This document shows positions 5,434-9,355 of a DNA stretch of 9,355 nt, piece by piece; position 1 is the stretch's first letter, and each line of letters starts with the position of its first letter. The stretch is from Gelria sp. (GTDB lineage: Bacteria > Bacillota > Syntrophomonadia > Syntrophomonadales > Syntrophomonadaceae): assembly GCA_012839665.1 (NCBI GenBank), contig DUMX01000302.1, forward strand, positions 1-9,355, given 5' to 3'. Below the pieces are notes generated by a model. It had not been told where the DNA came from, searched no databases, and was given only the letters and a program-made list of their open reading frames with translations. The translations under genes were made by a program, and so were the position numbers.

Positions 5434-6887
5434 TGAGTAAACTGATTTTTGAAAAAAATCTGAAGGGAAGTAATTCTTTTACTCTACCTCCAGCCGATAT
5501 ACCGGAAGTAGATATCACATCTAGTATTCCCGCTTCTTTTTTACGGGAAACTGCCCCGGCATTGCCTGATATTAGTGAAGTAGAGGCGGTAAGGCATTTC
5601 GTTGACCTTTCCCATAGAGCTTATGGAGTGGACAATGGCTTTTACCCCCTGGGTTCCTGCACCATGAAGTACAGTCCCAAAATAAATGAATGGGCTGCTC
5701 GCCTGCCCGGATTTACTAGCATTCATCCCTATCAGTCCGTAGAAACAGTACAAGGAGCTATGGAACTGCTTTATAATATGCAAAATATGTTAGCGGAAAT
5801 TACCGGCATGGATGCTGTTACCTTGCAACCGGCAGCTGGAGCTCATGGTGAGATGACCGGAGTCATGATAATTAAAGCGTATCATCAGGGCCGCAATGAC
5901 CAGGGTCGGACTAAAATGATGGTACCGGACTCTGCCCATGGAACTAATCCTGCTACTGCCAATGTGGTGGGCTATGATGTGGTAGAGGTTAAATCTAACC
6001 GCCGCGGTCTGGTGGATTTGGAAGATCTGAAGAGTAAGATGAGTCCTGAAATAGCCGGCTTAATGTTGACTAACCCTAACACCCTGGGATTATTTGAAGA
6101 AGAAATTCAGGATATTGCCGCCGTAGTTCATGATGGCGGAGGATTGCTTTACTATGACGGTGCCAACCTCAATGCGGTAATGGGTATATCGCGCCCGGGT
6201 GACATGGGTTTTGATGTGGTGCACCTTAACCTGCACAAAACCTTTTCTACTCCTCATGGGGGCGGAGGCCCCGGTTCCGGTCCGGTAGGGGTGAAGTCTT
6301 ACCTGGCTGATTATTTACCCGTTCCTATGGTAGACAAAAAGGATGACAAATATATTTTTGTCTATGACCGCCCACTATCTATAGGTAAAGTGAAAAACTT
6401 CTATGGCAACTTCGGAGTGATAGTGAAGGCTTATGCTTATATTCTCGCCTTAGGGGCTGAGGGTATCAAGGATGCTGCCCAGCAGGCAGTACTGAACGCT
6501 AATTATTTGCGGCAGCATTTGAAAAAGGATTACCATATTCCCTTTGACCGTTTGTGCAAGCATGAATTTGTTGCTACTGCCAAACGGCAAGTGGATGAGA
6601 ACGGGGTGATTACCCTGGATATTGCTAAACGTTTAACTGATTATGGTTTTCATCCTCCCACGGTTTATTTCCCCTTAATTGTAAAGGAGGCTTTAATGAT
6701 AGAGCCTACCGAAACTGAGACCCGGGAGCGGTTGGATGATTTCCTGCAGGCTATGGCCAGTATAGCAGAAGAGGCCCGCAACCATCCCGAAATTGTAACC
6801 AATGCACCTCATAATGCAGTTATCACCAGAGTGGACGAAGTCACCGCCGCCCGCAAACCTGTTGTTAAGTGGGAAGATGATTCTTAA
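5433..6887 (+). CDS. gcvPB: Glycine dehydrogenase (decarboxylating) subunit 2
   Basis: This is the C-terminal-half, PLP-binding subunit of glycine decarboxylase. The 484-residue protein matches the usual size (about 480-490). Visible signatures are YPLGSCTMKYSPKINEWAAR (71-90), LQPAAGAHGEMTGVMIIKAY (131-150), VPDSAHGTNPATANVVGY (164-181), MLTNPNTLGLFE (211-222), YYDGANLNAVMG (240-251) and the PLP site HLNLHKTFSTPHGGGGPGSG (264-283), in which K269 forms the internal aldimine. The C-terminal part (PTVYFPLIVKEALMIEPTETE) is also typical. With GcvPA it forms the full P-protein that E. coli makes as a single chain. It ends 32 bp before lpd. The amino terminus is unambiguous because of the TAATG overlap and the site at 5418-5426. 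Confidence 0.97.
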   Translation: MSKLIFEKNLKGSNSFTLPPADIPEVDITSSIPASFLRETAPALPDISEVEAVRHFVDLSHRAYGVDNGFYPLGSCTMKYSPKINEWAARLPGFTSIHPYQSVETVQGAMELLYNMQNMLAEITGMDAVTLQPAAGAHGEMTGVMIIKAYHQGRNDQGRTKMMVPDSAHGTNPATANVVGYDVVEVKSNRRGLVDLEDLKSKMSPEIAGLMLTNPNTLGLFEEEIQDIAAVVHDGGGLLYYDGANLNAVMGISRPGDMGFDVVHLNLHKTFSTPHGGGGPGSGPVGVKSYLADYLPVPMVDKKDDKYIFVYDRPLSIGKVKNFYGNFGVIVKAYAYILALGAEGIKDAAQQAVLNANYLRQHLKKDYHIPFDRLCKHEFVATAKRQVDENGVITLDIAKRLTDYGFHPPTVYFPLIVKEALMIEPTETETRERLDDFLQAMASIAEEARNHPEIVTNAPHNAVITRVDEVTAARKPVVKWEDDS

Positions 6888-6903
6888 TTCAAAATTCCTA
6901 TAT

Positions 6904-6909
6904 AGGAGA
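6904..6909 (+). promoter_or_regulatory. Ribosome binding site ahead of lpd
   Basis: AGGAGA lies 10 nt before the GTG at 6920 and 5 nt before an out-of-frame ATG at 6915. The second spacing is the better one, which suggests the ATG was the original start (see the duplication at 6916-6925). Confidence 0.7.
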
Positions 6910-6915
6910 TTGGTA

Positions 6916-6925
6916 TGAAGTGAAG
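6916..6925 (+). repeat. 5-bp tandem duplication (TGAAG x2) at the lpd start
   Basis: TGAAG occurs twice in a row, at 6916-6920 and 6921-6925. Removing one copy would turn the region into ATGAAGGATTTAG, a normal ATG start encoding the same Met-Lys-Asp-Leu. As it stands, the ATG at 6915 opens a two-codon frame (ATG AAG TGA) whose stop overlaps the GTG start of lpd. Confidence 0.8.
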
Positions 6926-8302
6926 GATTTAGTTATTATCGGAGGGGGACCGGGTGGGTATGTAGCAGCTATTCGAGCCCGGCAATTGGGTATGACCGTA
7001 ACTATGGTAGAGAAAGATGCTGTTGGAGGTACCTGCCTTAACCATGGTTGCATACCTACAAAAGCCTATTACCGCAACGCTGAAATAATGCGGGATTTAT
7101 CCCGGGTAGAAGAGTTTGGCATTTCGGTAACAGGATTAAAATTCAGCATGGAACAAGCCCGGGAACGTAAGGAACGGATAGTAAAAACCCTGACTGCCGG
7201 AGTAGAAAAACTCCTGGCTGATTACGGGGTTGAAGTTGTCAAAGGGCAGGCCACATTGCGGGACCAAAACACGGTTGCTGTTTCCGGACAGGAATTTAAA
7301 GCAGCCCGGATACTGCTGGCTACTGGCTCTACCAGTGCCTCTCTACCTATCCCCGGTCTGGAACTGGAGGGGGTAGTTGATAGTAGCGCTTTACTGCAAA
7401 TAAACGAAGTGCCATCTCGCCTGGCTATTATTGGAGGTGGGGTAATCGGCCTGGAATTTGCCTGTATTTTTAATTCCTTCGGCAGTAAGGTAACAGTTGT
7501 TGAATACTTGCCTTCCGTATTGAATCAGTTAGACCGTGAAATCACCAGGCGCATGGGAGTTTTCCTAAGAAGACAGGGATTAACCGTGCACAGCGCTACT
7601 ACTGTAGAGAAAGTAGAACAAAACGGAAAGGAACTGCTACTTACGGCTAATGGTAAAAAAGGTGATATTAAGATTCCTGCTGACCTGGTTCTGGTTGCTG
7701 CCGGGCGCAGACCTTTAACGGAAGGATTAAACCTGGAGAAGCTGGGTATCGTTACTGATGAAGAGGGGTTTATCCAGGTAGATGAAAACTTTGCTACCAC
7801 GGTTCCGGGCATATATGCTATTGGCGATGTAATCGGTGGTCTGATGCTGGCTCATGTGGCTTCCGAAGAAGGAATAGTGGCGGTAGAGAAGATGGCGGGG
7901 CATAGTAGTAAGCTACATTATAATGCTGTTCCCAGTTGTATTTTTACCTTCCCGGAAATTGCTACTATAGGTATGAGTGAAGAAGAATGCATAAGCCAGG
8001 GGTTAAAATATCGGATAGGTAAATTTAATTTTGCTGCCAACGGGAAGGCGCTGACCCTGGGTGAAACTGATGGCCTGGTCAAAGTAATTGCTGATGAAGA
8101 TGATGTTATTCGTGGTGTACATATTATTGGCCCGCATGCCAGTGATTTAATACTGGAAGGAACCATACTGGTAAAAGAAGGGGTAAAGACTTCGGATTTT
8201 GCCGGTACTATTCACGCTCACCCCACCCTGGGAGAAGCCCTGCTGGAAGCCATTCTCGACGTTAACGGTCAAGCCCTTCACCTTTCCCCACGTAAACGTT
8301 AG
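6920..8302 (+). CDS. lpd: Dihydrolipoyl dehydrogenase (glycine cleavage L-protein / E3)
   Basis: This flavoprotein reoxidises the dihydrolipoyl arm of GcvH with NAD+. The 460-residue protein has an FAD dinucleotide fold VIIGGGPGGYVAAIRA (5-20), the redox-active disulfide GGTCLNHGCIPTK (36-48; C39 and C44), ATGS (135-138), the NAD-binding loop IIGGGVIGLEFA (170-181), the second FAD motif GIYAIGDV (297-304) and the catalytic dyad in HAHPTLGE (432-439; H434, E439). There is no N-terminal lipoyl domain. The usual Val in CxNVGC is His here (CLNHGC), a minor substitution also close to the redox site. It starts with GTG, probably after a 5-bp duplication displaced an ATG. Its place between gcvPB and lplA points to a glycine-cleavage-dedicated copy; whether another E3 serves other 2-oxoacid complexes cannot be seen. 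Confidence 0.96.
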   Translation: MKDLVIIGGGPGGYVAAIRARQLGMTVTMVEKDAVGGTCLNHGCIPTKAYYRNAEIMRDLSRVEEFGISVTGLKFSMEQARERKERIVKTLTAGVEKLLADYGVEVVKGQATLRDQNTVAVSGQEFKAARILLATGSTSASLPIPGLELEGVVDSSALLQINEVPSRLAIIGGGVIGLEFACIFNSFGSKVTVVEYLPSVLNQLDREITRRMGVFLRRQGLTVHSATTVEKVEQNGKELLLTANGKKGDIKIPADLVLVAAGRRPLTEGLNLEKLGIVTDEEGFIQVDENFATTVPGIYAIGDVIGGLMLAHVASEEGIVAVEKMAGHSSKLHYNAVPSCIFTFPEIATIGMSEEECISQGLKYRIGKFNFAANGKALTLGETDGLVKVIADEDDVIRGVHIIGPHASDLILEGTILVKEGVKTSDFAGTIHAHPTLGEALLEAILDVNGQALHLSPRKR

Positions 8303-8325
8303 AAAATAGATATAAGGGAGAAAAG

Positions 8326-9306
8326 ATGCTGGAGATAATTAATAATTCGAATGACCCTTTTTTTAATCTGGCTCTGGAAGAGTATCTGCTTAACCGCAGA
8401 GATATCAAGGAGGATATTTTCCTGCTGTGGCGAAACCGCCCGGTAGTGGTAGTAGGCAGGAACCAGAATACGGTTGAAGAGATAAACCGGAGCTTTATCC
8501 AGGAAAAAGGAATAGACGTAGTACGTCGTATATCCGGAGGTGGTGCCGTTTACCATGATTTAGGCAATCTTAATTTTACCTTTATAGTAAATGACAGCCC
8601 TTCCCTTAACCTGGACTTTACTCGTTTTACGGCTCCGGTGATAAAAGCCCTTGATATTATAGGGGTAAAAGCAGAAAACCAGGGCCGTAACGATATCAGC
8701 ATACAGGGCCGTAAATTTTCCGGAAATGCCCAGTGCCGCCAGCAGGGGCGGCTTATGCACCATGGTACTATCCTTTTTGATACTGACCTGGAGGATATGG
8801 AGCAGGCCTTAATGGTTGATTCTGCTAAAATAAGCTCCAAAGGAGTTAAATCAGTCAGAAGCAGGGTAACTAACATTAGCAAGCACATCTCATCACTTGT
8901 GAGCATTGAAGAATTCCAGGATATTCTTAGTAATACCATAAATAAAAATAGGGAGTGCCGGGAACTAAGTTCATCCGAGTTGTCTGCTGTAAAATCTCTG
9001 CGCGATAATAAATTTTGCCGCTGGGAATGGGTTTATGGTTTTTCTCCCCCTTTTAATGTGCGCAAATTTCAGCGTTTTGATTGGGGTAGTATTGACTTTC
9101 GTATCAATGTTAAAAAGGGTTTAATAACAGATTGCAAAATCTACGGTGATTTTTTTGCCACCGGTGATATCGAGACCATTGAGCAGCACCTTATTGGCGT
9201 ACCTTACCGGGATGAAGATTTACGCCAGGCCCTGGAACACATAGACTTGACCTCCTATTTCCCCGAAACTTATTGTGACGATATAATCAAGTTAATACGG
9301 GAATAG
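8326..9306 (+). CDS. lplA: Lipoate-protein ligase A
   Basis: LplA activates free lipoate with ATP to lipoyl-AMP and transfers it to the lysine of lipoyl carriers, here most probably K63 of GcvH. The 326-residue protein has the catalytic domain signatures FNLALEEYLL (13-22), PVVVVGRNQNTVEEIN (39-54), RRISGGGAVYHDLGNLNFTF (67-86), GRKFSGNAQ (128-136; K130 matches the catalytic lysine of E. coli LplA) and KGVKSVRSRVTN (172-183). Roughly residues 235-326 form the C-terminal accessory domain found in full-length LplA and absent from octanoyltransferases. AAGGGAG at 8314-8320 precedes the ATG. It follows lpd by 23 bp and ends the operon within the window. The position suggests lipoate or octanoate scavenging; no lipA or lipB/lipM gene is present in this window. 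Confidence 0.95.
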   Translation: MLEIINNSNDPFFNLALEEYLLNRRDIKEDIFLLWRNRPVVVVGRNQNTVEEINRSFIQEKGIDVVRRISGGGAVYHDLGNLNFTFIVNDSPSLNLDFTRFTAPVIKALDIIGVKAENQGRNDISIQGRKFSGNAQCRQQGRLMHHGTILFDTDLEDMEQALMVDSAKISSKGVKSVRSRVTNISKHISSLVSIEEFQDILSNTINKNRECRELSSSELSAVKSLRDNKFCRWEWVYGFSPPFNVRKFQRFDWGSIDFRINVKKGLITDCKIYGDFFATGDIETIEQHLIGVPYRDEDLRQALEHIDLTSYFPETYCDDIIKLIRE

Positions 9307-9311
9307 ACGGG

Positions 9312-9355
9312 GATTAGACACTGAAGGGCACTGATTTCTTATGATTAACACTGAA
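9312..9355 (+). repeat. Degenerate CACTGA-phase intergenic repeat, running off the window
   Basis: CACTGA occurs at 9319-9324, 9329-9334 and 9349-9354, with starts spaced 10 and 20 bp apart. The flanks also repeat: GATTAGACACTGAA (9312-9325) and GATTAACACTGAA (9343-9355). It begins 6 bp after the lplA stop. Similar short non-coding GATTAACACTGA-like arrays are seen between genes in many environmental anaerobes; that likeness is from memory. The repeat probably continues past the window edge. No terminator hairpin is visible in the 49 bp after lplA. Confidence 0.6.

Noticed and set aside
1..9355. Novel defence, toxin-antitoxin, CRISPR or mobile system
   Set aside because: Nearly all bases are accounted for by well-known housekeeping and glycine cleavage genes; no repeats-spacers, transposase, integrase or tRNA gene was seen.

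Overview
The window reads like chromosomal DNA of an anaerobic, low-to-medium GC Firmicute of the Clostridia. The Syntrophomonas/Peptococcaceae neighbourhood is my guess from gene content and style, not a proven assignment. Supporting signs are strong AGGAGG-type ribosome binding sites, a two-subunit glycine decarboxylase (separate gcvPA and gcvPB), an rph-rdgB pair, and an oxygen-sensitive BcrAD/BadFG-type activase. All eight clear protein genes lie on the + strand, are intact, and have matching style, with no sign of insertion sequences, phage or CRISPR.

Layout. (1) Positions 1-142 hold what looks like the 3' half of a cobalamin riboswitch cut by the window edge, followed by an expression platform that can fold in two exclusive ways around the ribosome binding site of the next gene. 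(2) 140-889 is a 2-hydroxyacyl-CoA dehydratase-type activase (HgdC family, ATPase with two cluster cysteines) with no dehydratase gene beside it. (3) 984-2336 is rph-rdgB (RNase PH and the house-cleaning ITP/XTP pyrophosphatase), abutting with no spacer and probably having its own promoter in the 94-bp gap before rph. (4) 2337-2582 is a 246-bp leader with a long interrupted hairpin just after rdgB and weak promoter-like sequence; no glycine riboswitch is recognisable. (5) 2604-9306 is one tight operon: gcvT, gcvH, gcvPA, gcvPB, lpd, lplA. (6) The last ~45 bp start a degenerate repeat with CACTGA at 10-bp phase, running off the window.

How the genes work together. GcvPA/GcvPB decarboxylate glycine and pass the aminomethyl group to the lipoyl arm of GcvH, GcvT moves the one-carbon unit to tetrahydrofolate and releases ammonia, and Lpd reoxidises the dihydrolipoyl arm with NAD+. 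LplA supplies the lipoyl group for GcvH. The operon therefore encodes the whole glycine cleavage/glycine synthase complex plus its cofactor-attaching enzyme. Direction (glycine breakdown or reductive glycine synthesis) cannot be read from sequence.

The least expected points are a B12-type riboswitch ahead of an orphan radical-enzyme activase, a 5-bp tandem duplication that appears to have moved the lpd start from ATG to GTG, an in-frame 21-bp duplication in the activase, and a GcvH lacking the usual tryptophan near its C-terminal third. I saw no wholly new multi-gene system; most of the window is well-known metabolism.
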